Positions 26,631 to 35,671 of a stretch of 64,000 nt of DNA are shown piece after piece (position 1 is the first letter of the stretch; each line of letters opens with the position of its first letter). This DNA comes from Flavimaribacter sediminis (GTDB lineage Bacteria; Pseudomonadota; Alphaproteobacteria; Rhizobiales; Rhizobiaceae): contig NZ_JAICBX010000001.1 in assembly GCF_019492055.1 (NCBI RefSeq), positions 558,001-622,000 of the forward strand, read 5' to 3'. The position numbers were made by a program, and so were the translations under genes. The notes beneath the pieces were generated by a model. The model saw only the letters and a program-made list of their open reading frames with translations. It searched no databases and was not told where the DNA came from.

Positions 26631-28253
26631 TTACATTCTCGCCACGCCGAAGCTGTTCGGATGGAGCTGCCGTCGTCGCGCTTCCCGGCAGGTTTCCAGG
26701 GCAAAGCCCAGCACCTTGCGCGTGTCGCGCGGGTCGATAACGCCATGATCCAGCATGTGGCCAGAGGTATAGAAAGCGTCGGATTGTCCGTCGAACAGAC
26801 TGACGATCTTGTCGCGCTGTGCTTTCAGCATCGCCGGGTCGAGCGTCTTGCCGCGCCGCGCGGCCGATCGGGTCATCACCTGTTCCATCGTCAACGCAGC
26901 CTGCTCGCCTCCCATCACGCCGGTCTTCGCGTTCGGCCAGGAAAACAGGAAATCCGGCGCGTAGGCGTAGCCGCACATGCCGTAGTTCCCGGCGCCGAAG
27001 CTCGCGCCGACATAGAAGGTGATCTTTGGAACCCGCACATTCGATACGGCCTGGATCATCTTGGACCCGTGCTTGATCATGCCGGCGTGCTCATACTCCG
27101 CGCCGACCATGTAGCCGGTTGTGTTCGACAGGAAGACCAGAGGAATGTCGGCCTGGTCGCACAATTGCATGAATTGCGCGGCCTTGGTCGCCCCTTGCGG
27201 ATCGATCGGCCCGTTGTTGCCGAGAATGCCGCAGGGATGGCCAAAGACGTCGGCCTGCAGGCAAACAGTGGAGACGCCGTAGTCCGGCTTGAAATCGCTG
27301 AAATCGGAGCCGTCCACCAGTCTGGCGGCAAGCTCGCGCATGTCATAGGGGCGTCGATAGTCAACGGGCGCGAGCCCTGCGATCTCGTCCGCCGACGACA
27401 CCGGCTCCGTAAAAGCCCGGGCGGGCGGTGCGGCGCAGTCCTTGTTCCAGTCGAGACGAGCGACGATGTCGCGGGCGATCGCAATGCCGTGGGCGTCGTC
27501 CTCGGCCAGATACTCCACCAGCCCGCTGACGGATGCATGCATTTCCGCGCCGCCAAGCGTCCGGTCGTCGGATTCTTCGCCCGTGGCCGCCTGGACGAGG
27601 GCTGCTCCGGCAAGCGCCGCCATACCGTTCTTGCGCACGCCGATCACATAGTCGCTCATGCCCGGCTGGTAGGCCCCGCCTGCGGTCGACGGGCCGTGCA
27701 GAACGGTGATGACCGGAACGCCGGCGGCCGACAGTTTCGCAAGGCCGTGAAACATGCCCCCGCCATGCGCCCACAGCTCCACCGTGTAGTCCATGAGATT
27801 GGCGCCTGCGCTTTCGACGAGATGGATGAAAGGCAGTTTTTGCTTCAGGGCGATGTCCAGGCAGCCAAGCGCCTTGTCGACCGATCTCGGGGTTGACGCG
27901 CCGGCGTTGATGCCGCTGTCGTCGACAAAGACCAGGCAGCGCACGCCGCTCACGAAGCCGATGCCGGTAATCATGCTTGCGCCGGGCACGCTGGTCGCGG
28001 GATCGCCATTGTCGGCCAGATAGCCGGCCATATTATAGAGCGCGAGGTAGGGCATGCCCGGATCGAGCAATTGCGAGAGCCGTTCCCGCGGCGTCAGTTG
28101 TCCGCGCTCTTCGAAACGTGGCCGACGCTCCTCCGATTTGGCGGCGGCGCGGTTTTCCAGATCCCGCAGCGTTCCGACGAGACCGAGCATTGCAGCGCGG
28201 TTTTCCGCAAAACTTTCAGACTGGACGTCGAGCATGGAGCGATAGACGGGCAT
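26631..28253 (-). CDS. atuC: Acyl-CoA carboxylase beta subunit (carboxyltransferase, AtuC-like)
   Basis: This 540-residue carboxyltransferase has the two crotonase-like halves of the MCC/GCC beta family: an N-terminal CoA/acyl site (VESAGANLMDYT, HGPSTAGGAYQPGMSDYVIG, ATGEESDDRTLGGAEMHASV) and a C-terminal biotin site (FLSNTTGYMVGAEYEHAGMI, GASFGAGNYGMCGYAY). The stretch SGLVEYLAEDDAHGI looks closer to geranyl-CoA carboxylase AtuC than to leucine-pathway LiuB, but this is a by-eye judgement. Length fits AtuC (about 540). The ATG at 28253 lies 4 bp after the AtuA stop. Confidence 0.82.
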   Translation of the reverse strand: MPVYRSMLDVQSESFAENRAAMLGLVGTLRDLENRAAAKSEERRPRFEERGQLTPRERLSQLLDPGMPYLALYNMAGYLADNGDPATSVPGASMITGIGFVSGVRCLVFVDDSGINAGASTPRSVDKALGCLDIALKQKLPFIHLVESAGANLMDYTVELWAHGGGMFHGLAKLSAAGVPVITVLHGPSTAGGAYQPGMSDYVIGVRKNGMAALAGAALVQAATGEESDDRTLGGAEMHASVSGLVEYLAEDDAHGIAIARDIVARLDWNKDCAAPPARAFTEPVSSADEIAGLAPVDYRRPYDMRELAARLVDGSDFSDFKPDYGVSTVCLQADVFGHPCGILGNNGPIDPQGATKAAQFMQLCDQADIPLVFLSNTTGYMVGAEYEHAGMIKHGSKMIQAVSNVRVPKITFYVGASFGAGNYGMCGYAYAPDFLFSWPNAKTGVMGGEQAALTMEQVMTRSAARRGKTLDPAMLKAQRDKIVSLFDGQSDAFYTSGHMLDHGVIDPRDTRKVLGFALETCREARRRQLHPNSFGVARM

Positions 28254-28257
28254 GTGC

Positions 28258-30087
28258 CTAATCCGGTTGATGTGCTGGTTCGCGATCCTGCCGCCTTTCA
28301 AGTCGCAACGCCAGTTCATTTGGAACGTGAATCGGCGTCGCGAGAAGGATTTGAGCGTACGCCTTGGCCTGCGGGTCGTTTCTCAGGCTGGCGACCCCGC
28401 CCCCGCCAAGGCAATCGTGCAGGAGAAAATTGATGGCGTTGAGACCCGGAAGATAGAACCGCTCGACCCGGCCGTTGAGAAAATGCGCGAACCGGTCGGC
28501 GACGAAATCCTCCGTCAGTTGCTCCCAAAGATAGGGCAGCGCATCCGGGTCTCGGGCGATCACGCCGATATTGGCCTTGTCACCCTTGTCGCCGCTGCGC
28601 GCCAGTGCGGCATCGATCAGCCGAAGCGTCGCCATTTGCGTCGTGGCGGCGGGAGCTGCGGGTGGTTCGGGTCTGACGATCGAGGCGGGGCCAGTCGTTG
28701 GCGCATGCGTGACAGTGCGGGTCGCGCCGCCCAGACTGACGGTCAGCGCAATGTCGTCGCGCGGCAAAAGGAATGAAAAGAGCCTGACGACCGGCGAGGG
28801 GCGCGGGCGCGTCCCGGCGAACCCGCTCAGCCCCGGCGGCCCTGACAGGCCGAGCCCGACCGCCTCGCGGAACAGCAGCGCGATCGCCTTTTCGTCCGCA
28901 TGGCGGGCGGCGAGCTTGACGCAGACCTCGCGCCACTCCTGCGCGCGGGCATGCGCGCCATACTGGCTTTCGGCGCCGATCACCTCGACGCTGGTCTCCG
29001 TGTAGTCCGGGAGGTTGGCGCTGCGCAGGATATGTCGCGCCCGGTTGACGGCGGCGTCGGCGAAGCGCTGCGCCTTTCTGTCGGCGTCGAAGCCGGTGAA
29101 GCTGAAGAGATGGCCGCCCCGGTATCCGTCCATCCAGGTGGCGCAGATTTTCAGCGTCTCAGGCGGCGGCGATCCCTTTGCTCCCGTCACCGCGACAAGG
29201 TCGTCCGCGGCCTGCTCAAGCCGGACCTCGCTGAAATCGCATGTCACATCCGGCAGCTTGTAGGCCTGCGGATCGCCGATCTCGTAGAGGATCTGTTCGG
29301 CCACGGTGCCGGTGGATACAAGGCCGCCGCTGCCTTGTGGTTTGGAAACCGAAAACCGTCCGCCAGGCTCGACCTCGACGACGGGATAGCCGATCGTCTC
29401 CATCGTGTCGGCGCACAGCTCCCAGTCGGTGAAATTGCCGCCGGTCGCCTGCGGGCCGCACTCGATAATGTGCCCGGCCAGACTGCCGGCCGCCAGCAGA
29501 TCGCAAGATTCAGCTGTCCATCCATGGACGTGAATGCACACGCCGAGCGTGACGGCGGAATCGACGCAGCGCCCGGTCACCACGATGTCCGCGCCCATGT
29601 CGAGGGCTTCGGCGATCCCGAAGGCGCCCGTATAGGCGTTGATGCTTGCAATGCGTCGCGGATCGGGGAAGGGGGCTTTCGCGTCCAGTTCCAGGATATT
29701 CGATCGGGACAGGTTATCGGCGCGATCCGTCAGATCATCGCCCGTCACCCAGGCGACCTTCAGGGCGAGGCCAGCTTCGGCGATAGCCTTTTCAAGCGCC
29801 GCCGCGCAGGCGCGCGGGTTCAGCCCGCCGGCGTTTGAGACGATCCTCACGCCTTGTTCGGCGATGCGCTCCAGATTGGGCGCAATGGCTGCGGACACGA
29901 AATCGGTCGCGTAGCCGAGCGTCGCATCCTTGGCCCGCGCCCGCGCCAGGATAGACATGGTGATTTCCGCCAGATAGTCGTAGACGATGAAGTCGACGCG
30001 ACCGCTGTCGAGCAACTGGCGCGTCGCCAGCGCCGCATCGCCCCAGAAGCCGCTCGCGCCGCCGATCCTGACAGGTCTGTCGCTCAT
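28258..30087 (-). CDS. atuA: AtuA-family protein (acyclic terpene utilisation, DUF1446)
   Basis: This 609-residue protein of the AtuA/DUF1446 family has an N-terminal IGGASGFWGDAALATRQLLD and DFIVYDYLAEITMSILARAR, central NAGGLNPRACAAALEKA and VVTGRCVDSAVTLGV, and ALARSGDKGDKANIGVIAR in the C-terminal domain. AtuA is required for growth on citronellol and geraniol in Pseudomonas, but its reaction is unknown. It leads the operon atuA-atuC-atuE-atuF. A promoter-like sequence with a nearby palindrome lies upstream at 30125-30169. Confidence 0.85.
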   Translation of the reverse strand: MSDRPVRIGGASGFWGDAALATRQLLDSGRVDFIVYDYLAEITMSILARARAKDATLGYATDFVSAAIAPNLERIAEQGVRIVSNAGGLNPRACAAALEKAIAEAGLALKVAWVTGDDLTDRADNLSRSNILELDAKAPFPDPRRIASINAYTGAFGIAEALDMGADIVVTGRCVDSAVTLGVCIHVHGWTAESCDLLAAGSLAGHIIECGPQATGGNFTDWELCADTMETIGYPVVEVEPGGRFSVSKPQGSGGLVSTGTVAEQILYEIGDPQAYKLPDVTCDFSEVRLEQAADDLVAVTGAKGSPPPETLKICATWMDGYRGGHLFSFTGFDADRKAQRFADAAVNRARHILRSANLPDYTETSVEVIGAESQYGAHARAQEWREVCVKLAARHADEKAIALLFREAVGLGLSGPPGLSGFAGTRPRPSPVVRLFSFLLPRDDIALTVSLGGATRTVTHAPTTGPASIVRPEPPAAPAATTQMATLRLIDAALARSGDKGDKANIGVIARDPDALPYLWEQLTEDFVADRFAHFLNGRVERFYLPGLNAINFLLHDCLGGGGVASLRNDPQAKAYAQILLATPIHVPNELALRLERRQDREPAHQPD

Positions 30088-30124
30088 AAGCCTCCCCAGC
30101 GAACGAACCGCCTCCTCGATGCGG

Positions 30125-30169
30125 ATCGATCTGTCGATCTACATAAGATGATCGGACAAACGTATGCAA
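30125..30169 (-). promoter_or_regulatory. Candidate promoter and operator for the atu-like operon
   Basis: On the minus strand TTGCAT (30169-30164) and TTATGT (30146-30141) are separated by 17 bp, close to a sigma-70 promoter. Just downstream, ATCGA-TCTG-TCGAT (30125-30138) is a perfect 5+5 palindrome near the expected transcription start, a plausible repressor site. Not proven. Confidence 0.45.
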
Positions 30170-30178
30170 CCGCTCCCG

Positions 30179-31051
30179 TCAGCCCTCAAAGCCTTCCAGC
30201 TTCATGTCGTGCGCGTAGCCGCGTCCCTCGCGTTGGTCGGGCGGCGGAATGAAGAGGAATTCCGGCGTGCGCCGGCGATATTCATGCATATGGACGATCA
30301 CCGTGTCACGGTCGGCGAGCACAACGCCATAGGCCGGTTCCTCCATGTTGCCGGGAACGCGCCTGATATCCGGATTCTCAGTCTCGTCGCGCAGATCGAG
30401 CGCAAGCTGCTGGTTGGTGCTGCGCATGCAGGAGACCGGAACGCCGCGCCAGCTTCCGAAGATCGGCCGGTGGATGTGCCCGAAGAACAGATGCCGTATC
30501 CGCGCCCGGTGCGGCTCGAGGATCGACCAGAGCGCTTCGCTGTCGAGCATGCGACTGCCGTCCATTCCGGCGATCCCGACCTCGAAGGGCGGATGGTGCA
30601 TGAAAAGGAAGACCGGCTCGTCATCGGCGTCCAGTTGCGCCTTCAGCCATGCCTGGCGTTTCTCGCAATAGTGCCCCGAGTGCACGCCTTCCTGCAATGT
30701 TTGAAGGAACAGGCACTTGCCGGCGTCGGTCCGCCAAACGCCCTGGACGAAACCATTACCGTCGTCGAAGGCGTCGGGAAAGTGGCGGCGGAGTTCCGGC
30801 ACGGCGTCGTGATTGCCGACCATCAGGACGAGCGGGATCGTGAGGCCTGACACCGCCTTTTTGACAGCTTCGTACTCTTCCGGCCCGCCCCAGTGGGTCA
30901 GATCTCCGCCGATGACCGCAAATTCCGCGTCGGACTGTTCGGCGTTGATGCTTTCTACGGCGCCGGCAAGCCGTTTCGCCGGGTCGGAGCCGTACATGGT
31001 CTTGCCTTCGCCGACCACGTGGACGTCGGTGAGATGGATGAATTTCGCCAT
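30179..31051 (-). CDS. Metallophosphoesterase (CpdA/GpdQ-like cyclic phosphodiesterase family)
   Basis: This 290-residue calcineurin-like phosphoesterase has all five metal/active-site blocks: LTDVH (D9, H11), GGDLTH, GNHD, MHHPP and GHIHRP. The layout resembles class III 3',5'-cyclic-AMP phosphodiesterases and glycerophosphodiesterase GpdQ, so the substrate is probably a small phosphodiester. No signal peptide. It is on the same strand as, but separated by 79-91 bp from, the FAH and AtuA genes, so it could belong to either transcript. Confidence 0.85.
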   Translation of the reverse strand: MAKFIHLTDVHVVGEGKTMYGSDPAKRLAGAVESINAEQSDAEFAVIGGDLTHWGGPEEYEAVKKAVSGLTIPLVLMVGNHDAVPELRRHFPDAFDDGNGFVQGVWRTDAGKCLFLQTLQEGVHSGHYCEKRQAWLKAQLDADDEPVFLFMHHPPFEVGIAGMDGSRMLDSEALWSILEPHRARIRHLFFGHIHRPIFGSWRGVPVSCMRSTNQQLALDLRDETENPDIRRVPGNMEEPAYGVVLADRDTVIVHMHEYRRRTPEFLFIPPPDQREGRGYAHDMKLEGFEG

Positions 31052-31130
31052 TTCGGAAATATCCGCCTGAGGTTGAATGCAGGCTGACTATAGTGGCCGG
31101 GTTTCGCGCCGCAAGGGCGGCCAGGTGTAT

Positions 31131-32066
31131 TCAGCCCCGTTTCGGGCCGATCCGGTTGCGCAGCGTTCCCAACCCCTCGATTTCGAGTTCGACCACGTCG
31201 CCGGGATTGAGGAAACGGCCGAGTTCAAGACCACAACCCCCGCCGACGGTTCCCGAGCCGATGAATTCTCCCGGATAAAGCGTCTCGTCGCGCGAGACGT
31301 GGGCGATGATCCGGGCAAAGGAGTGGTGCATTGTGGACGAATTTCCGCGAGACCATTCCTCGCCATTGATACGGGCGACCATAGTGAGATTGTCGCCATC
31401 GCCGATTTCGTCGCGCGTGACGAGCCACGGTCCCATCGCATTGGCGGTCCGGAAATCCTTGCCCTTTGACGGCCCAAGCCCGCCCTGCATTTCGGCGATC
31501 TGATGGTCCCGGGCGCTGAAATCGTTGAAGATCAGGAACCCGAACACGTGGTCCATGGCGTCTTCTTCGGCGATGTCGGATCCTTCCTTGCCGATGATGA
31601 TTCCCAGTTCGAGTTCGTAGTCCAGTTTCGTCTCCCCGAATGGCCAGAGGATCTCGTCTTCGGGGCCGGAGACGGAAAACCGGTTGCCCTTGTAGTATAT
31701 CGGTTGATCGTACCAGACCTGCGGGATGACGACCTCGTCCGGAGATATTCGCGTTTTCGCCTGTCCGAAAAGATACCGGTTCGCGCGCGCCTGGCGCAGG
31801 TGCATTTCGAAGGTCAGGGCGTCGCGCATTTGCGGCGGACAGGGCACAGGCGCCAGCAAGCGGACCTGGCTCGTAAAGATCTTTTCTGCTTCGTCGATTG
31901 CGTCGCCGGCGGCGGCGAGACCTTCCTCTCCAGCTTCGATCAGGGAGAGCATATCGGAAAAGGCGGGATGGAGATTGCGGTCCAGAACGGCGATGCGGCC
32001 GTCATGCGCTATCGCGCCGATTTCGGGCGCTTCCGCGCCCGGTCGTTCAAACGTCAGGAGTTTCAT
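31131..32066 (-). CDS. Fumarylacetoacetate hydrolase family protein
   Basis: This 311-residue protein has a FAH core: DYELELGIIIGKEGSDI (metal-binding acidic residues), FGFLIFNDFSARDHQIAEM, SKGKDFRTANAMGPWLVTRDE and FIGSGTVGGGCGLELGRFL. FAH-fold enzymes hydrolyse C-C bonds of acylpyruvates or decarboxylate/hydrate dienoates late in aromatic breakdown. In this operon it follows a glutathione transferase, a pairing also seen in gentisate and homogentisate pathways (isomerase then hydrolase). However, no ring-cleaving dioxygenase is present here. It overlaps the GST gene by 4 nt. Confidence 0.87.
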   Translation of the reverse strand: MKLLTFERPGAEAPEIGAIAHDGRIAVLDRNLHPAFSDMLSLIEAGEEGLAAAGDAIDEAEKIFTSQVRLLAPVPCPPQMRDALTFEMHLRQARANRYLFGQAKTRISPDEVVIPQVWYDQPIYYKGNRFSVSGPEDEILWPFGETKLDYELELGIIIGKEGSDIAEEDAMDHVFGFLIFNDFSARDHQIAEMQGGLGPSKGKDFRTANAMGPWLVTRDEIGDGDNLTMVARINGEEWSRGNSSTMHHSFARIIAHVSRDETLYPGEFIGSGTVGGGCGLELGRFLNPGDVVELEIEGLGTLRNRIGPKRG

Positions 32067-32815
32067 GCCGTCTCTTTCAGATCTTCATAGAGTTCCGATA
32101 CGCGCGTGCCGGCGACGTATGTCTTTGCGAATGAGGGGCGCTGCTGGATGGCCTCCCACCACCGTTTGAAATTCGGAGCATTGTCCCAGACATGGGCGAG
32201 GCCGAGATCGCGCATGCGGTCGACCGTGGGAACCACGCAGATATCCGCGATCGTGAACTGGTCTCCGCAGAGCCAGGCATGGTCGGCAAGCGTCTTGTCC
32301 ATGCGCGAGATCGTGTCGCCAAGCCTCTCGATCGATTCCGCCATCTTGCTGTCGGTGAATCCGTTTTTTCCCATTTCCTTGTAGAAATGACGGCGCAGCG
32401 GCCGGTCGTCCGCGTTGGACTGGATCTCTTCGTCCGAGTAATCGCGATAGTGCCGGGAGAAGGCCTTGTTGAAGGAGGGGACCCGGATGGCGGCCGTCGG
32501 CACTTCCTCCAGATAGCGCATCCATGCCCGCATGCCGGCGCGTCCATAGGCGTCGGGGGGCGAAAGCGGCGGTTCGGGAAACACCTCGTCGAGGTATTCC
32601 ATGATCACCGAACTGTCGATGACAGGCCTTCCGTCATGCAGCAGCGTTGGCACCACGCCGTTGGGATTGAGCTTCAAATATTCCGGCGCCAGCTGTTCGT
32701 TCTTGCGAAAGTCGATCTTGGTGTTCGTGAAATCGACGCCTTTCTCGTAGAGACACATGCGGGTTTTCTGGGAACAGGTCGAAATCGGATTGTTCAGAAG
32801 TTCGAGCGTCATCAT
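32063..32815 (-). CDS. Glutathione S-transferase family protein
   Basis: This protein of about 250 residues has a thioredoxin-fold N-terminus with NPISTCSQKTRMCLYEKGVD, an S-x-C active-site arrangement, then NPNGVVPTLLHDGRPVIDSS (the GSH gamma-glutamyl site), and a helical C-terminal half. Its sequence resembles GSTs that act as catabolic isomerases or dehalogenases. It starts at ATGATG behind GGAGGA, using the stop of the MBL gene (ATGA overlap). Within the operon it may isomerise or detoxify an intermediate before the FAH enzyme. Confidence 0.85.
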   Translation of the reverse strand: MMTLELLNNPISTCSQKTRMCLYEKGVDFTNTKIDFRKNEQLAPEYLKLNPNGVVPTLLHDGRPVIDSSVIMEYLDEVFPEPPLSPPDAYGRAGMRAWMRYLEEVPTAAIRVPSFNKAFSRHYRDYSDEEIQSNADDRPLRRHFYKEMGKNGFTDSKMAESIERLGDTISRMDKTLADHAWLCGDQFTIADICVVPTVDRMRDLGLAHVWDNAPNFKRWWEAIQQRPSFAKTYVAGTRVSELYEDLKETA

Positions 32816-33828
32816 TTTCCTCCGCCATGGGCTCCACAGGAGCACGGTTCGTCATGCGGGCAGGTTGCGCCGCGCCGGTATCTCAACATCTGCCGCATGA
32901 TTTCCGGACGCGGCGGCGCGATCCGGCCATGCGACAGGTCGCGGTAGATCGAGGCGACATTGGCGACCACGCGTTCGCGGTCGAGCCAACTGTCAAACTG
33001 GTCGAAGGCGATGTCCCAGGCGGCGTCCTCCCAGGACATTCCCGCTTCGTATCGTATCGTCGCCTCATTGCGCGTATGGATCAGGTAATCGCGCATATGC
33101 CGCAGTTCGGCCTTGGTCCCGACCGGTCCGTGGCCCGGAACCACCGTTTCGATGTCCCAGTCCAGAATGAGGTCGCAGGCCTTGATCCAGTTGTCGATCG
33201 GGCCTGCCCAGATGATCGGATGACCGCCCGAAAACAGGATGTCGCCTGTAAAGACGGTTTTGGCATCCGGTATGTGAACCACAATGTCGCCGCGCGTATG
33301 GGCGGGTCCGAGTTCGACCAGTTCGACGGTGCGGCCGCCGACCTCAATGGTCTTGTGGCCGTTGAACAGCTCCGTCGGCGGACGGTGAACCACGTCCGAA
33401 AAATCAAAGCGCACGCCCATTGTTTCGTGAAGAAAGGCGCCGATTTCGCCATGGTTGCGCCAGTTGCGCACCATCTCGGCGAAGACTTCTGCAGGGCGTT
33501 CCTCCATTTCCTCCGCACAGGCCGTCGATCCGATGATCCGGGCGTCGCCGGCGAGCGCATTGCCGAAGGTGTGGTCGCCATTGGCGTGGGTGTTGACCAG
33601 TATGTCGATTGTTTCGGCTTCCGGCGCGGCGCGGCGGTAGGCGTCCAGCATGTCGCGCGTCAGGCGGCCGGTAAACAGCGTGTCGACCAACAGGCTTTCG
33701 CCCTCCGAGACGACAAGTCCGCTATTGCTCCATCCCCAGGATCCGTCTCCCTGAATATAGGCGAAAAGGCCGTCGCCGAGATCCGTCAGTGTGCGTGTTA
33801 CATTCGTTGCCAAGTGCTTTGCTTTCAT
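32812..33828 (-). CDS. MBL-fold metallo-hydrolase
   Basis: This 338-residue metallo-beta-lactamase-fold protein has the zinc motif NTHANGDHTFGNAL (HxNxDH variant, Asn replacing the second His of HxHxDH), then GPAHTRGDIVVHI and VVPGHGPVGTKAELRHM supplying further metal ligands. The Asn variant is seen in some family branches such as catabolic hydrolases. It likely hydrolyses an ester, lactone or thioester of the imported substrate. Coupled by 4-nt overlaps to dctM and to the GST gene. C-terminal Cys/His-rich GATCPHDEPCSCGAHGG is unusual and could bind metal. Confidence 0.85.
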   Translation of the reverse strand: MKAKHLATNVTRTLTDLGDGLFAYIQGDGSWGWSNSGLVVSEGESLLVDTLFTGRLTRDMLDAYRRAAPEAETIDILVNTHANGDHTFGNALAGDARIIGSTACAEEMEERPAEVFAEMVRNWRNHGEIGAFLHETMGVRFDFSDVVHRPPTELFNGHKTIEVGGRTVELVELGPAHTRGDIVVHIPDAKTVFTGDILFSGGHPIIWAGPIDNWIKACDLILDWDIETVVPGHGPVGTKAELRHMRDYLIHTRNEATIRYEAGMSWEDAAWDIAFDQFDSWLDRERVVANVASIYRDLSHGRIAPPRPEIMRQMLRYRRGATCPHDEPCSCGAHGGGK

Positions 33829-35129
33829 ATGAGGGCCAGCGCCAGCCAGGGCGCGATCATGACAATCGCGATCATGACGACCATGATCAGCGCAAACGGG
33901 GCGGCGCCGGCGAATATGTCGCTGAGGCCAATTCGGTCATCGTCGAGATTCGATTTGATCACGAAGCAGGCCACTCCAAGGGGTGGGGTCAGAAGTCCGA
34001 TTTCGACGGCGATGATCGTGACGATCCCGAACCATACGAGATTGATCCCGAAAGGCTCCACCACTGGCAGTATCAGCGGCAGGAGTATCAACAGGATCGA
34101 GGCGCTGTCGAGGATCGTTCCGAGAAGTATGATCACGATCAGGTAGAGGACGAGGATCCCGGTCAGGCCGAGGTTCCAGGTAGCCAGCAAATCGGTCATG
34201 GCGTTTGGCAGGCCGGTCAGGGCCAGCAAGCGCGAATACATGTGGGCTGCGATGATGAGAAAGGTGATCGAGGCCGTCACCTGGCCGGTTTCGATCAGGA
34301 TGCGTCCGATCTCGCGCCATCCGAGCCGCCCCTTGAACTGCGCCACGAGGAATGCGCCAAGCGCGCCGACGCCGCCGGCCTCGGTCGGGGTGAAGAACCC
34401 GCCGTAGATGCCGCCCAGCACAAGCAGGATCAGGGCGACCACCGGCGCAGATTTCAGCAGCATTTCCGACGTTGCGATCGAGGCTGTGTCCAGACGGTTG
34501 GAAACGCCGGTGAAGCCGGACGCGAAGCGCGCCATCAGAATGATCGCAACGCTGAACAGGACCGCCAGCACGATGCCCGGAAGAATGCCTGCCTTGAACA
34601 GATCGCCGATCGAGACTTCGGCGAGTATTCCGTAAAGGATCAGAAGAAGGGACGGCGGGATCAGCATACCGAGCACCGAAGACCCGGCGACAACGCCCAC
34701 GGAGAACCGTGGCGTGTAGCCCTGCCGGATCAGTTCGGGAACGGCGACCTTCGTGAACACGGACGCCGAGGCGATCGAGGTGCCGTTGACGGCGGCGAAT
34801 ATGGCGTTGGCGAAAACCGTTGCGATGCCGAGACCGCCGCGGAACTTGCGGAACAACTGTCCGGCGACGTCGAACAGGTCGCGACCGAGGCCGGAAGCGC
34901 CGACCAGAACGCCCATCAGCACAAACAGCGGGATAACGCCGAACGAATACCGGGCGACGCTGTCGAGAGCCGCCTGGGAGAGGAGGGCGCCGGCGATCGC
35001 GAATTTTCCTTTGACCAGGATGACGCCGACAAAGGAAACCGCCATCAGGGCGATCGCCACATGCATTCCGGTCTGGATCAGCACGAGGATCACGGCGATC
35101 GATGCAAGCCCGATTTCAACGTTGCTCAT
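33825..35129 (-). CDS. dctM: TRAP transporter large membrane subunit
   Basis: This 434-residue DctM-type permease has about 12-13 hydrophobic segments, FFTPTEAGGVGALGAFLVAQ in its second half, and VNGTSIASASVFTKVAVPEL in its first. With DctQ and the binding protein it imports an organic acid using a sodium or proton gradient. The ATG at 35129 is chosen for its 4-nt overlap with dctQ; a longer upstream start is not needed. Substrate is unknown; operon partners point to a degradable organic acid or ester. Confidence 0.93.
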   Translation of the reverse strand: MSNVEIGLASIAVILVLIQTGMHVAIALMAVSFVGVILVKGKFAIAGALLSQAALDSVARYSFGVIPLFVLMGVLVGASGLGRDLFDVAGQLFRKFRGGLGIATVFANAIFAAVNGTSIASASVFTKVAVPELIRQGYTPRFSVGVVAGSSVLGMLIPPSLLLILYGILAEVSIGDLFKAGILPGIVLAVLFSVAIILMARFASGFTGVSNRLDTASIATSEMLLKSAPVVALILLVLGGIYGGFFTPTEAGGVGALGAFLVAQFKGRLGWREIGRILIETGQVTASITFLIIAAHMYSRLLALTGLPNAMTDLLATWNLGLTGILVLYLIVIILLGTILDSASILLILLPLILPVVEPFGINLVWFGIVTIIAVEIGLLTPPLGVACFVIKSNLDDDRIGLSDIFAGAAPFALIMVVMIAIVMIAPWLALALI

Positions 35130-35671
35130 GGGTGGCGCTCCGTTTGAAACGCCGCCCGGAACAGGTTGACCGTCAACATGGCGTAGACCACGCAGGTCAT
35201 GACGCATCCCGCAAGCACTGCAAGGACGAACGGCCAGCGGGGCAGGGTGAAGACGCCGTAGAGCCCCACTGTCTCGCGGTCCGCAATCGCTGATTCAATC
35301 TCGGGCCAGATGTAGCGCAAAAGGACGGCGAGCATGATCGTGCCGACAAGATGGTTCATTGCATCCATCAGCAGCGCCGCCCGTGGACTGCGCGCCATGA
35401 TGCGGCCGATAACCATGTCGGATCGCACGGCGCGACCGGATGCCGTCGCATAGGGCAATTGCAGAAAGACGATCGAAACGATGGATGCGCTGACAATCTC
35501 CGCCGTCGCCGGCAAAGGCGTTGAAAAGGCGCCGCGACCGATGACGTCCAGATTGATCATCGCCATGATGGCGACTGTCCCGAGACCGCCAAGAATGGCC
35601 AGCACAAGGGCTATCGTTGTAAGGATGCGCTGCGCCGCCGATGGCGACGCAACGCGAAGTTCGGCTGTCAT
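35126..35671 (-). CDS. dctQ: TRAP transporter small membrane subunit
   Basis: This 181-residue DctQ-type protein has four hydrophobic segments and the family pattern AATAEIVSASIVSIVFLQLP-like ATAEIVSASIVSIVFLQLPY, GRAVRSDMVIGRIM and a terminal PFVLAVLAGCVMTCVVYAML. It bridges the large subunit to the periplasmic binding protein. It overlaps dctP and dctM by 4 nt each. Confidence 0.9.
   Translation of the reverse strand: MTAELRVASPSAAQRILTTIALVLAILGGLGTVAIMAMINLDVIGRGAFSTPLPATAEIVSASIVSIVFLQLPYATASGRAVRSDMVIGRIMARSPRAALLMDAMNHLVGTIMLAVLLRYIWPEIESAIADRETVGLYGVFTLPRWPFVLAVLAGCVMTCVVYAMLTVNLFRAAFQTERHP

Noticed and set aside
33789-35147. A 452-residue plus-strand frame antisense to dctM
   Set aside because: Very hydrophilic, repetitive Asp/Arg/Gln composition with no domain; dctM is clear on the other strand.
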